From NCBI GenBank assembly GCA_036971715.1, contig JAVHJL010000005.1:1054001-1118000 (forward strand): a stretch of 64,000 nucleotides of DNA. The letters run 5' to 3'. The DNA comes from Arthrobotrys musiformis. Taxonomy: Eukaryota; Ascomycota; Orbiliomycetes; Orbiliales; Orbiliaceae. Shown here piece after piece: positions 1-11,008 of this stretch (positions are counted from its first letter, which is position 1; every line of letters starts with the position of its first letter). The notes below the pieces were generated by a model. It was not told the origin of the DNA and did not search any database. It saw only the letters and a list, made by a program, of their open reading frames with translations. The position numbers and the translations under genes are program-made.

Positions 1-591
1 CGAGTGATAGTCCTCCTGTGGTGGATATTACGTCTTCCACTGCTGTATCCCCCATGGTATATATTTCCTCCAACGGCACCTTTGCGAATTCGAAGTGTGT
101 GTATTTCTCCCTCAGCTTTTGTAAACACTCATCCACAGCATCATTATTATCGCTCCCCGTGACGGCAGATTCATCGATATGAACGACGTAAACTTCGTAC
201 TCTGACCTCCTCGCCCGTTCGATCTGGAGGGACTGATGCCAGTGGAGGGTATCCAGTAAAACCGTAGACGCAACGCCCAACGATGTCGCCAATAAAAGTT
301 TTTTAGTGGTCACCGAGTGTTTTTTGACACGGTACGGTTCCATATGTCTGGTGAATTTTGTACGAATGTAGATTTGGAAGCAGTCTCTATTTTACAATAT
401 AAATTAGTCTTTTTTGTGATTGCTGGCAAAAAAGATAGTGGGGGTGGGGATGGTGGGGTATACCGGCAGAGAGCCTCGTGCCGCATTGTTATCTCTGACG
501 GATTGAGTTTGCAGCGTTTGCAGAGGTTTTGTGCGGCGGCGGAGGATCTGGGGAGTTTGGCGATGTCCGCCATTGTTACTTCGAATTCCAT
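1..591 (-). CDS. NCS2: Cytoplasmic tRNA 2-thiolation protein 2 (Ncs2/Ctu2), 5' part, cut by the window edge
   Basis: Ncs2 works with Ncs6 to thiolate the wobble uridine (mcm5s2U34) of cytosolic Lys, Gln and Glu tRNAs, using sulfur carried by Urm1. Exon 1 is 591..464 and exon 2 runs 386..1 and beyond; the 77-nt intron has GT at 463-462 and AG at 388-387, phase 2. The N-terminal Cys cluster reads LCKRCKLNP...ALCRDCF across the junction. Downstream come the PP-loop-like segment KKLLLATSLGVASTVLLD, the beta strand VYVVHIDES, and a conserved KVPLEEIY-type stretch. In this family the PP-loop signature is degenerate, as seen here. An internal ATG at residue 7 (MADI) is an alternative start. Only about the first third of the protein lies in the window. 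Family assignment rests on these motifs and their order. Confidence 0.82.
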
Positions 592-1528
592 GGTGGGCTG
601 GGTGGTAGAATGGATCGATGAAGCTATATTTTTATGTTTTTGTGGTTAGGTGGTGTTAATATGGAGTTAGATGCGATGGTTGAGGAAGTGGGATGGGATG
701 GAGCTAGATTACTCTTTTTAAGTTTTAGCGACTGGGTGAATCACAATTTCAGAAATTTCTGGCGTGTCATTGGCTGGGGGCTGACAACGCAGATTTGGGA
801 GGATTTTTGTTGGATATTGGGTGGGCGTACAAGAATAATCATTGAGTACAGAATTCAGAAGCATCTATTAAAGTAGAAACATAACGATTTTTATATTCCT
901 CATACAAATAACTAAATTTATTCCACCCTTCTGGAGGCTTGATATTTGCGAAGGATTGAAGGGAAGTTTTTGCATCACCTTGGATCGGAAGACACAGTTC
1001 TTGTTGACGTCGACCGGGAGCTGAAGGAGGATGAGCATTGTATTGCCAACCGCAAACACATCCGATTTCTATTATGGCTGACTCCGGGCCTAGATGCCCT
1101 AATTAAGGTCCTCTAAAGCTTCATCTCCTGTATGGTTTAAAGTCCTTTGCAGTTTTATATCCTTTGTCGGACCAATGACTATCGATATCAGAGATAAGGC
1201 CCTTTGAAGAGGAATCTCCTGCATTCTTTATGTTCCTTTTTCGTGTTCAATTATATCTCTATCATGTTTCTATTCAAATGACTCGCCCGTTTTCATGTAT
1301 TCAGGAACATCCATATTATATATTAATATAATATTAGGTATATGAAGAGCTATGCCCGACTTTGGTTACGAGACTGTGCCGACTGCCCAGCCCGACCACC
1401 AAAATATACAACACGTTCAACACAATAACCGATAACTGTGATGCTCAGACAGCCTCACTTAGCTACCTACTTAGTTGGGTAAAAATGGGGTAAATTACGA
1501 GACTGGGAAACTCTACAGCTAGTATTGA
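592..1528. other. Intergenic region, NCS2 promoter side
   Basis: About 0.94 kb between the NCS2 start and the 3' end of the PNP-domain gene. Open frames here are short and resemble nothing I recognise. It holds two copies of the dispersed motif described in the findings (1361-1380 and 1491-1510). Otherwise it is AT-rich with no clear structure. Confidence 0.6.
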
Positions 1529-3449
1529 CTAAGCTCTGAGTCCTACATAGTCACATACTTCTCTAAGACAGTACAAAACAGAGAAGTACGTAGAAGCCCC
1601 ATATCCGCCTGACGAAAGATTCCTCATACAAATCCCCAACCGATCAGGTATATTAGACCCGGGAGGATAGGCATTAGGTTCGGGAATAGTATCAAAAGGG
1701 AAGTAAGTCAACTCATATCTCTTTGCGAACGCCGCCCATTTGAGATGAATACCGTCACTGTATGTACGACTCCATACATGGGCAGGAGCAGCCTCGATAA
1801 CTGGAGTAACCAACTCTCTCAAATCTTTCAGAAAGTCGACACGACGAGTAAGCAGAGCGCTATCAACGGATGCTTTATCCACGAAACCTAAGCGTGAATT
1901 TGGAGCATTCTACCACAAAAGATTAGTAAGAAATTTAGACGAACGGAACTGGACGATCACTATTTAAGTGCCTTCGGGGTTTCCTTACTGTCTGCGGTTG
2001 CTCGGCTTGGTTCAGTAAAGTCAGCAGAAATTCGTTTTACAAGGCTCCCGGGATACTCACACTTGCCATTACTGACTGGACCTTGCTTTGGTGGCCCTGA
2101 AATCTGGCCCTCGATTCTTTCCAGAATATCTCGCAGTTGATTAAGATCTGCTAAGGTGACCGGCCTACTACCAGCAGCTCCCTTATCCCCGGGCTGGGTG
2201 TGTTTATCTTCACGTCCGCTCTTCCCACTACTTCCACCTTCCCCGCCAGGAGGCTTCAAATCAGTGGCCTCCACCGCGGGAGGGATGGCCTCAACTTCTG
2301 TCGCCTTCATGATCCGCAGGAGATCTTTCGCGTACCCCGCCGCCGCCACGGCGGCATACGGCTGCCACACCTTATTCTTATGGTCGTCTGAATAGTCGCA
2401 GATGCCTCGGATTACCACGCATGGAAAGTTGTCCATCAGTCCTGCTGCCTCCATTTCAAAACAAGATATATCCCATGCATCTCGCAATCTATCGCGGCGT
2501 TCAGCAGACCTCATTACAGCATTCGCAGAAGCAATCAGTCCATAATGGATTTCTGGATCGTCCGAATCTCGTTGTAAGCGTCTCTCAACCATTTTCGTAT
2601 TACAACTTGAACAATCCTCCCCTCCAGCATGCTGATAACTCGCTTTGAATAATTTATCTCGGCTTGCTCCTGGAAATTGGCAGTTTGATAATTTGGGAAG
2701 TTTCAAAGCTGCTGCGGTTGCTTCCTTGATATATCGATTCATCTCTCCTTTTCCAAAGCTATGGTCCGACCTCAGCAGTTGGATCGCTTTTAATAATAAG
2801 CCAGGAGGTTTGTTTAAGTGCGATTCGATACTGAACTCTCCATCATTCTTCCACTTGCCCATATCATATTGAAGAACACCACCTATATTCTATTAGAAAC
2901 TTATCTAACGATTAGGTATAAATGGTTTCCCAAACCACGGTTCTTCCGTATCAGGTTTAAAAACTTGAATAGGAAAGCGCCATGGTAAATCTAGCTTGAG
3001 AAATACTTGCCGTGGTTTCCTTTTGGATCACTAACCACAACGTCTCCCAACCGGATATCTTTGCTTGGATCGTCGAGGTTTGGTGATTTGGGGGCACCGC
3101 CGCCCACCCCCACCAGTAGCCCGAATCGAATATTCCGAAAAGTGCGAAGCATATTGGTCACCATCTGCGCCGCAGCATTCGTGCCGTAGGTTCCTGATCC
3201 AGGGAAGGTAATCACAACATTGTGCACCCCCATTCGGCCAAGAAGATAGCTATTATTATCATTCTCCTTCGGTGGAAGTAATTCATGTTCTTCGTCTAGC
3301 AGTAATCTCGACGCATTGAGCTCGGTACTAAGCACGGTGGCCCAGCCAACTGTGTACGCCTCACGGCTAAGCTTTCTATTGTAAGCCGGAGTATTAGCAA
3401 TTGAAGTTTTATCGCAAGGACTCAATATAATAGCTTACTTGGTTGCCAT
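1529..3449 (-). CDS. PNP/UDP (nucleoside phosphorylase)-domain protein, active-site intact
   Basis: Fungal protein of the PNP_UDP_1 class, the domain that often heads fungal NLR-like receptors. Here it stands alone with a C-terminal extension and no NACHT, ankyrin or TPR repeats. Model: exons 3449..3439, 3375..3011, 2882..1989, 1887..1529, giving 542 aa. The start is an 11-nt exon (MATK) spliced to KLSREAYTVGW, the usual opening of this domain. Intron 2 uses a GC donor (3010-3009), supported by phase and by the paralogue at 4168. Visible motifs are the glycine-rich phosphate-side loop RFGLLVGVGGG (about 87-97), FEMEAAG with Met269-Glu270 that contact the nucleoside ribose in this superfamily, and RGICDYSDD with the catalytic Asp288. 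Residues from about 340 on are low-complexity (Gly/Ser/Pro) and then an unrecognised domain. If the last intron is retained, a stop at 1960 gives a 432-aa form. Substrate and role are unknown; an immune or sensor role is inference from family context. Confidence 0.78.
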
Positions 3450-4167
3450 CGCTCGAGATCCTGAAGAGCCTTACGAATCACAAACGATATATTCGTAAGT
3501 TAGATAACTGAAGAAATCTTTCCCAGACGATTCTCCTCCCCGCCTTCTTCGTCCCCATTTAATTTCTTAAATGAAGCTTTTAAAAATTTCTTGGCTTGGT
3601 GCAGCCCCTCACTCCATCATAGCTATAGAGGGGTAAGCCAAACGCAAAAAGCTAGGCCGGGTCACTGTCAACTGTACTCGCATAATTACGTGGCCCAATT
3701 ATTTTCATGATGCGCCTCCAACGGTATAAAGTTTTGCTTCTCGCAATTCATGGCCATGCGGCCCATACTGGTTGAATCCGGGGTATTCGACAATGCGGTG
3801 AGGTATTTTACGTCTTTGGGTACATACAATTGCAAGGCCACATCACTTGCATGCACCAATCAAATCCCATAGCTAAACAATCTCGCAGCTTTCAAAGTAT
3901 ACTTCCTACCGAAGGGAGCTAGTCTCTATTCCATTCCGATCCCAGTTGCATAAATGATTAATATTTATTCCAGACAACATTGCTCTGTTAATGATATCAA
4001 ACACACCCTCTTGAAAATATGGAATTCATGGGTTTTCAGCCATTCCTGTAGTTGAGAGCTTCAGATTATATGCATTAGTTCTGTCACCATCGCGGCGCCG
4101 ACGGCTCATTACTATCAATTTCCAGTAACATTGCCCCAAAAACGAAGAAAGTAAGAGAATTCCAAAC
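3450..4167. promoter_or_regulatory. Shared divergent promoter region of the two PNP-domain genes
   Basis: 718 bp separating two start codons that point away from each other (3449 minus, 4168 plus). I see no open frame of note. The region presumably carries both promoters. No specific element can be named from sequence alone. Confidence 0.55.
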
Positions 4168-5724
4168 ATGACTGATGTTGGAATAAAAGAAAAAAGGTAT
4201 ATTCTCGACCTTTGTATTTGTGTATAATTCGAATTAATTCTGTGGGGCCTAACTTAGAGCTTAAAAGACTAGGCCACGATTCCTACACAGTAGGATGGGT
4301 GTGTGTTCTTCTCTGCGAATTGAACGCATCAAGGGCGATGTTAGATGAGGAGCACGAACAGCTAGATCCCGTCGAGAATGATAACAATAGTTATATTCTC
4401 GGGCAGATACAGAAACACAATGTTGTAATAGCCTTCCCAGGATCGGCGTCTGGCGGCGCCGCACAAACAGTGACTAATCTGATTCGGACTTATCGCAACA
4501 TCCGATTTGGATTGATGGTTGGTGTCGGGGGAGGCGCTCCAAATCCTCTCTATGCAGAAGATCCGGATAGGGATATTCGTCTTGGAGACGTTGTGATAAG
4601 CGATCCGAAAGGAAAGCACGGTAAGCCCCCCCGGGTTCATAGTTTAGTCCCGAGTACTATACCTAGTATCCTTACCTCTTAAGCATCCACTCGCTGACAT
4701 CGATCCAGGGGGTGTTCTTCTATACGATGCAGGGAATTGGGATAGTGTTACTGATGGATTTGAGATCGAATCACATCTAAACAAACCCCCAAATATTCTA
4801 CTCAAAGCAGTTCAGTTACTCCGGTCAAACCACGATTTTGGGGGAGTGGGAATGAGGCAATCAATCCAATCAGTAGCGGAAAAATCTACCAAGTTCCGGG
4901 CTTTGAAGTCGTATCGTTTTCCGGGGAGGAACCAGGACCGTCTCTTCAAACCGGATCATCGCCATGTTGGAAAAGCTGGGGGTGATTGCTCGGCTTGCGA
5001 TGTTAACCTTATCGAAAAGCGTCTAGAACGGGATTCGGATGATCCGATAGTACATTACGGTCTTATTGCCTCCGGAAACGCAGTTATGAGATTCACTCAA
5101 CTTCGAGATAAGTTGCGGAATGCATGGAATGTCTCTTGCTTCGAGAGAGCTGCTGCCGGGATCATGGATGATTTCCCATGTCTAGTTATAAGAGGTATAT
5201 CTGATTACGCAGATGATCACCAAAATGAAATCTGGCAACCCTATGCGGCGGTCGCCGCTGCCGCTTACGCAAAAGACCTCCTAAGAGTAATCCAACCCAG
5301 AGAAGTTGAGACTCTCCGACCAGCTAACGAAGTAGTGGGATCCTCCGAGGGCAGGGTGGGACATATCCCTATAAGTCAAGTTACTCGTGCACGGGAACGC
5401 GATAAATATGCGTTCCGTTTGGAATTAGAGAATCTGGTCGTCAAACTTCTTTCGCTGCCCCACCGGCATGGATGGTGGTATAACGAAGAGTTCCGCAATC
5501 TGGTCGAGCGGTTTTCGAAGAAGTGGGATCTGGATATAGGATGGCAAGAAGCATCGAAGAGGCACAATGTTGATCGTTTAGTCGATTCAGATGACTCTCT
5601 AACGTTATTGAAATCCAGCTGTGTATCACTTTGGAACCACCAGAGCCAGGACGACATGCTCAGGTTGGAGTGGATGGAAACCTTGGTCTCCATGCTGGAA
5701 TTTGTACGCTCGATAGGAGAATAA
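4168..5724 (+). CDS. PNP/UDP-domain paralogue with altered active site
   Basis: Divergent partner of the gene at 1529-3449. Model: exons 4168..4196, 4268..4620, 4709..5724, 465 aa. The first acceptor (AAAAG before 4268) was chosen because it restores the frame and gives MTDVGIKEKRLGHDSYTVGW. Intron 2 (GT..AG) lies at exactly the position of the paralogue's GC-AG intron, after the His-Gly pair of the same HGGV segment. The phosphate-side loop RFGLMVGVGGG and RGISDYADD (Asp293) are kept. The segment equivalent to FEMEAAG reads FERAAAG, so both the Met and the Glu that hold the nucleoside are lost (Arg274-Ala275). The fold should persist but turnover is doubtful. The C-terminal ~130 residues, Trp-, Glu- and Arg-rich and probably helical, do not resemble the paralogue's C-terminus or a domain I can name. 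A sensor or regulatory role is inference. Confidence 0.78.
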
Positions 5725-6077
5725 TTGAACCATCGTTCTCCAGACCTGATATTCATTACTTGCTTAATCAACCGGTAGAGATTATAGAGGTCAAAACATG
5801 CCAAATTTAAATGCGAATGTGAGTTATATATAACCTTCTGAAGGAAATATAAATGAGAACATACCCTATTTCGGCAAAAGGAAGGTGGGCCACCCACCCG
5901 CCCATTCTGAGTTTAGCCCAGGCCAGGCCTAGCGTGGTATATATATATTGGCTAGAGAAATTTAGAAGTTGACGTCTGGGTACGAGACCAAGGTGCTATA
6001 ATATTATATATTAGATCGAGGTGGACTACAATCCAAGCTAGACGCCCCTCCGCGCAGCGTAGCCCCCCAATTCCGTG
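5725..6077. other. Intergenic region between PNP paralogue and tRNA-Gln
   Basis: 353 bp without a supported gene. It contains a near-perfect copy of the dispersed motif at 5976-5990, about 90 bp upstream of the tRNA gene. Confidence 0.6.
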
Positions 6078-6157
6078 GGTTGTATGGTGTAGTGGTTAGC
6101 ACTTCAGATTCTGATTTGAGATTTCTGGCGACTTGGGTTCAATTCCCAATACGACCT
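6078..6157 (+). tRNA. tRNA-Gln (anticodon CUG) with an 8-nt intron
   Basis: The acceptor stem GGTTGTA pairs with TACGACC (one G-T pair). A-box sequence TGGTGTAGTGG and B-box GGTTCAATTCC are present. The anticodon stem is TCAGA/TCTGG (one wobble pair) with loop TTCTGA+T, which puts CTG at 6111-6113. The stem closes only if the 8 nt at 6115-6122 are removed, exactly after position 37 where eukaryotic tRNA introns sit. The T-stem TTGGG/CCCAA is perfect. A run of seven T begins 3 nt after the discriminator base (6160-6166), a normal Pol III terminator. Without the intron the body matches the fungal Gln tRNA layout. Confidence 0.82.
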
Positions 6158-6762
6158 TGTTTTTTTGCCCCTTTATCAGCTGTCAAGGTATAGCTTAAAC
6201 TGGTGAGGAGTATGATGATGGTAAATTTTTTGATTTTTTATATTAGGCGTGATCCATTTTAGACACCAGGACATATACCTCGAGGGCCTTTTGAGGGTCC
6301 GGTTTTTAGTATTGGGTTTAACGTTTGTGGTTTTTAGACTACATGGTAAGTAAAATTATGGATATACGACCGATTTTTTTTCTTTCTTTTGGCGTTTAAA
6401 ATAAGGACTAACATACTACCATTTTGATATAAATCGATTAGCATATTTACCGTACTCATCCATCGGATATCGATATCGATATCCACCAAGAGTTGGGTAT
6501 AAATTATATAAATTTCGTTTGGTGGTGCAGTGTTGCATGTTGTAGCTCACCGGCGTTGGCCAAAGCTCCAGCCGAATCCAGTTTCGCCAAACCTCAAATC
6601 CCAATCCACCATCGCGTCGACTTGCACCCCATCCACCTCACCTCCAACAAACCCGCGAACCCACACGAGACCACCAACCCTTCAACCAATACCCCCCCGA
6701 AGGTCCATCCCACCTCCAAATACATCTTTATAACCGCCCATCCCCCGATCTTTTCTCCGACA
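6158..6762. other. Intergenic region, SMD3 upstream
   Basis: About 0.6 kb. It begins with the Pol III T-run, is AT-rich to about 6500, then becomes C-rich towards the SMD3 start, as in many fungal 5' leaders. No supported gene. Confidence 0.55.
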
Positions 6763-7352
6763 ATGGGTTCCATCGGTATTCCGCTAAAGCTACTGGGCGA
6801 GTCGCAGGTTAGTCATTCCCTCAAAAAATTCATCAAAAAAACCCAGCACGAAAGCTATAGCTAACTCCAACAAACAGGGCCACGTCGTCACCCTCGAACT
6901 CACGTCCGGCCAGGTTTACAGAGGGAAACTACTCGAAGGTACCCCCTCTCCCCAATCCTGACTCTACAGCCGTTACAAACCAGAGAAACCAAGGGAGATG
7001 CTGATTGATGATGATGGGGAGAATAGCCGAAGATAATATGAACGTTCAGTTAAAAGATATCACCGTCACTGCTCGTGATGGTCGTGTATCGCATTTGGAT
7101 CAGGTTTATATCCGTGGATCGCACGTACGGTTTTTCATCGTGCCGGATATGTTGAGGTGCGTCTCTTACACTTCATTGGAAGACGATGGAGTGGGTTTTT
7201 GCTAACTGACTTGTGAATTTGATAGAAACGCCCCAATGTTCCGATCGAGAGCTGTCCGTGGACGTGGTGTCGGTATGGCTAGAGGAAGGGCTACGGTCAA
7301 CAGGGCGAAGACACAGCAGAGACGGGGTGGTGGCGGCGGCGGTGGAAACTAA
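6763..7352 (+). CDS. SMD3: Small nuclear ribonucleoprotein Sm-D3
   Basis: Core Sm protein that forms the heptameric ring on U1, U2, U4 and U5 snRNAs. Exons 6763..6807, 6878..6938, 7027..7156, 7226..7352 give 120 aa, the normal length. The Sm1 motif is in GHVVTLELTSGQVYRGKLLEAEDNMNVQL split over exons 2-3. Sm2 reads VYIRGSHVRFFIVPDMLR. The basic RG-containing tail ends in seven glycines before Asn. The start MGSIGIPLKLL matches the family opening. It is followed head-to-tail by IRC6, 428 bp downstream. Confidence 0.96.
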
Positions 7353-7780
7353 AAGTCTTTTGCTATCCTTGCTTGGGCAGGGAAACTCCCATCCATCGAT
7401 CTATACAACAGCACTGGGTTTCAAAAAAAGGCGTGTATAAGATCGAGATTTATATTAGAGAAAAACAAACAAGCTAGTGAAGAACCGAACGGGGGCAACT
7501 GGGAGAGTTTTTGTGATACGTTATGGGGTGTATTTTTAAATAATGAGAATCATCTTCGATTTAGCAGTATACCCGCCGTTATTTGATATTTGCCATTCTA
7601 TTCGTGAACGTTGAAGTTGAAGTCGAAATCCATAGCGGCACGTTCGCTAAGAGGTAGCTGACTGAGCAGCTCAAGCTTCCCTGCCGTACGACGTGCCGTT
7701 CCATCCCACCTTCAAGCTTCACCTTCGCCCTGCACGTAATCCCCACCAACCACCACCAATACATCAAAACCCACCAAACC
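7353..7780. other. SMD3 3' / IRC6 5' intergenic region
   Basis: 428 bp; presumed 3' UTR of SMD3, then a C-rich leader of IRC6. No other gene is supported. Confidence 0.5.
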
Positions 7781-8953
7781 ATGCCGGAACGAAGAATTCT
7801 CCTCGTAGGCAGACGGGACTCCGAAATCCTACAATTCCTCGAAGGTCCCCTCCCCCATTCCTAGCAGCATCCAAACCCCCAACTAACAATAATATATAAA
7901 AAACAGCCCTAACCGGTTCCCTCCCGCCTCACCAAACGCCAGACTCCCACGCAGGCCTAACCCACACCTTAACCCTCAAAACCCAATACTACACCTCCAC
8001 AATCCCCATCTGGATCGATGAAATCCTCTCAGCGACAGAATGGTCAACCGCCTACTCCTCCTCGGAAGCCAAGGAAGTACGACAAGTCCTCGGTGCGATA
8101 ATATATTGCTTCAAACACCCCGGTTCCGAGGATATATCCGAACTTAAAGATGATTTGGCCGGATTACAAAAAGTGGTCAAGGCGTGCGGGTATCATTGGG
8201 ACGGGGTGTGTTTGGCGGTTACGATGCCGAATAGGAGTGTTAAATCCGAGGGAGGGAAGACGGTTGAGGAGTGGGAGGATTTGATGATGGAGTTTGGATT
8301 CGAGTTTGTGGATTTTGAGGCCAAAGGGAGGAATGATTATGGGGGTATTCTATATTCCTAGTTGAAGTTTTGGGGTTTTTGTGGGAGGGAGGGGATGCTG
8401 ATGGACTTTTGTGTAGAACCTACTGGTATGGAAAGGCTGAAGGAGGCTTTGGAAGCAAACGACTGGAACGCCCCATTATCACTCGGCCTCGACGATCTAG
8501 ACGATGACGAACTCGATGAACTGGCGGGAGAAGACCCAGTCGATCAAGATGGAAATGTCAGGAACGGGCTGAAGCTCGAAGCCAACGAGATGGAACAGGA
8601 AATGTTCGGTTTACACCAGGCCATCTTAGACGAAATCGGCGACGATGACGACGAAGATGATGAGGAGATACAAGTTGAGAGCCTCGAAGCTGCGATGCAG
8701 AGATTACAAACCGTCAAAGGTACTTCCCTCCCTCTCTTCAAGCTCCAAAAGAGACATTACACCTTCATTCTCTACCGGCTTTATAAAGCCCATTCTATGA
8801 TACACGGCCCGAAAAAGAAAAGAAAGAAAGAAAGAAGTTCTAGTCTTATTAACAATTGTTATGTCCTGCATAGATATGGTCGCAGAACTCCCCGACGACA
8901 AAAAACGCGCCTTCGCAGCCAAAGCCGTCGCCGAAGTCATGAAAACCCTCTAA
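7781..8953 (+). CDS. IRC6: Irc6 / alpha- and gamma-adaptin-binding protein p34 (AAGAB) family
   Basis: The family binds clathrin adaptor subunits and helps assemble AP complexes; the N-terminal half folds like a small GTPase. Exons 7781..7844, 7907..8344, 8417..8719, 8874..8953 give 294 aa. The N-terminus MPERRILLVGRRDSEILQFLEG matches the beta1/P-loop-like opening of the family. The C-terminal part carries the signature GMERLKEALEANDW followed by an acidic linker and the helix EMEQEMFGLHQAILDEIG. The last exon encodes a final helix (KKRAFAAKAVAEVMKTL). It converges on PHS1, with 99 bp between the stops. The name follows family similarity by eye. Confidence 0.85.
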
Positions 8954-9052
8954 CCCCCCTCCACCCCGCATTACCCTCTACTCATCCACAGAGAAAGGTA
9001 CACCCCACATCCATCAAAAAGGAAGAAAGAAAGAAGTAAAAGAAGGAAACTC

Positions 9053-9781
9053 CTAATTCCTCACCACCTTCTTCCCCCTCATCATCTTCCTCCTCTGGTG
9101 CATCATATGCGTATACATAACATACGCCCCCGGAACATAACTCCCATAAAGCACAACCTTCTCAACCAACCCCACCACACCACTAACCCCGTCCAACTCC
9201 CCCAAACTCCCATAAATCTCCACGGCCTCGCTCACTATTCCCACGGGGTACAACACAAAGAAAGTATTATACCTCAACGTCGTAAGCCACGCCGGTGGTT
9301 CGCCCTGGAGGTTTCGAGCGTAGTATGTGTACCGTATCACTTCGGTTACCGACCAGGCGAGTAACATGCTCGAATAAGCCGGCGAAGTACGCATCGATTC
9401 CGGGCAGAGGTGTAGAATCGGCCAGACGAGGTTGAGACGGGAGGCGACCTGGACTACCGTTGTCGTCAGAGGTGTCCGTACGATTCCTATTCACAAATTA
9501 GCCATTAATGTCTAGTGTAATAAAAAAAAAACTTCCAAAATGAAAAAAAAGTACATACCAGCAAGAGCATGCACGATCTCCATTATAGCCAAAGTCTGTG
9601 TCCATTTGGTATACTCCCCGACACCCTCGTATACCTTCTCAGGACCTTGGCGGATATTGATCAATATCGTGCGGACGAGGACGACGGCCCATAGTGCGGA
9701 GGAAAGGGTGTTGTATGCGACCAAGTAGTTGGCTTTGAGCTTCAGCTCTTGTCGTTGCTTTGGCGTCGGCCTGGAGGCCAT
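9053..9781 (-). CDS. PHS1: Very-long-chain (3R)-3-hydroxyacyl-CoA dehydratase (Phs1/HACD)
   Basis: Third step of the ER fatty-acid elongation cycle: it removes water from 3-hydroxyacyl-CoA to give trans-2-enoyl-CoA for sphingolipid long-chain synthesis. Exons 9781..9559 and 9486..9053 give 218 aa, about the yeast length. Polytopic membrane protein (several hydrophobic helices). The conserved active-site region is visible as WSVTEVIRYTYYARNL, then LRYNTFFVLYPVG and the family-typical VSEAVEIY. The Lys/Arg-rich tail (HQRRKMMRGKKVVRN) has the basic character of an ER-retention tail, though I cannot prove that. The gene converges with IRC6. Confidence 0.95.
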
Positions 9782-11008
9782 TTTTGGTATTATATTTTGG
9801 GATATTAGGAATTATTTATTATTGTTGGTAGTTTTTTGAGGTCGTTGGAAGAAGGTGGAAGTTGGTGTGGCGATTTCGGGTTGGGAAGCTTTGGGGGATT
9901 GTTGACAACGTTGGTTATAACGGCTCCAAAGCTCAAAGTCTCTCCTCGGTCGATAAAAGACCTCCTGAACCGAATACAATTAAAGAATAAAAAGGGTCCG
10001 GAAAAAAAGAAGTCAAAGCTCCAGAGATCCGTGAATCAAAATACAAAAGGAAGAGGGTTGCATGTACTATTATCAAAAAAAAAAAAAAAAAAAAAAGACT
10101 AAAGGTACGACCTGTTTCCCAGTTTCGTTGGGGCAGCTTTCAACCGAAAACTCCACAGCGAACCAGGTTAAACCCGTTACCAAAAAACTAGCCAATTATC
10201 CAAAGCATCCGCCGAACCCCCCAGACCCCTCCACATGTTCCCGAGGCGCCCTCGAGACCGTAACCCGGAACTTTGGAGAGGCGTTTAAGACAAAGACCAA
10301 ATAAACTTAATACAGGTACACCACGTAGACCGAAATTAATGGACCAAGTTTCCCTTCTGATATCTAATTTGTTATCATTTCATTCATTGGTTCCCCACCT
10401 TCTTTCTTGTTCTTACCCTTCGTCTCCAAGCTTCTTCTTCTCACTAACACCCCCTCGCTCGCTGTCTAGAGGGTTGATAATAAAAAAATAAAATAACCTC
10501 CACGATCATGGTAAAGAAAAAGAGAACCAGAACGCTAACAAAGCGAGAAAAAACAAAGCAATACAGTACAATACAGTAGAAGGAATGGGGTATAAATAAA
10601 CCATAAAAAGGCAGACAGACAGACCTGCGTCAGATAGAAACACGACTAAAGTAACAGAGAAAGAGATATGTCAGTATGTCAGAGAGAAGAGGGAGGAAAA
10701 AGAGAACGCCACACGACAATGATCATTAGCCTTCATCCATGTGAAGAATAACGAGAAATAAAAGAAACCTTCCCCGAAAAGAAACGCCATTTCATGATGC
10801 CTTAAGGCAGAGTAAGGAGAATATGGAAAGGAACAGGAAGAGAAGAAGGAAAACGGTGTCTAACAGGAGTAGTGGTATTATATGAATGGGAAATCATGAG
10901 TCAGGAATGTCAATAGGGCGTTGTCAAAACCGCCCCTTGTGTCGGCGGGAGAAAGAGGTTTCTTTCGTAGATGAGAGGGATAAAAGCGGCAAGTGGGAAG
11001 TGTCTGGA
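9782..11008. other. Intergenic region between PHS1 and RING gene
   Basis: About 1.2 kb holding the PHS1 promoter side and the 3' side of the RING gene. It contains an A-tract at about 10075-10096 and otherwise low-complexity A-rich and GA-rich sequence. No open frame is convincing. Confidence 0.5.
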
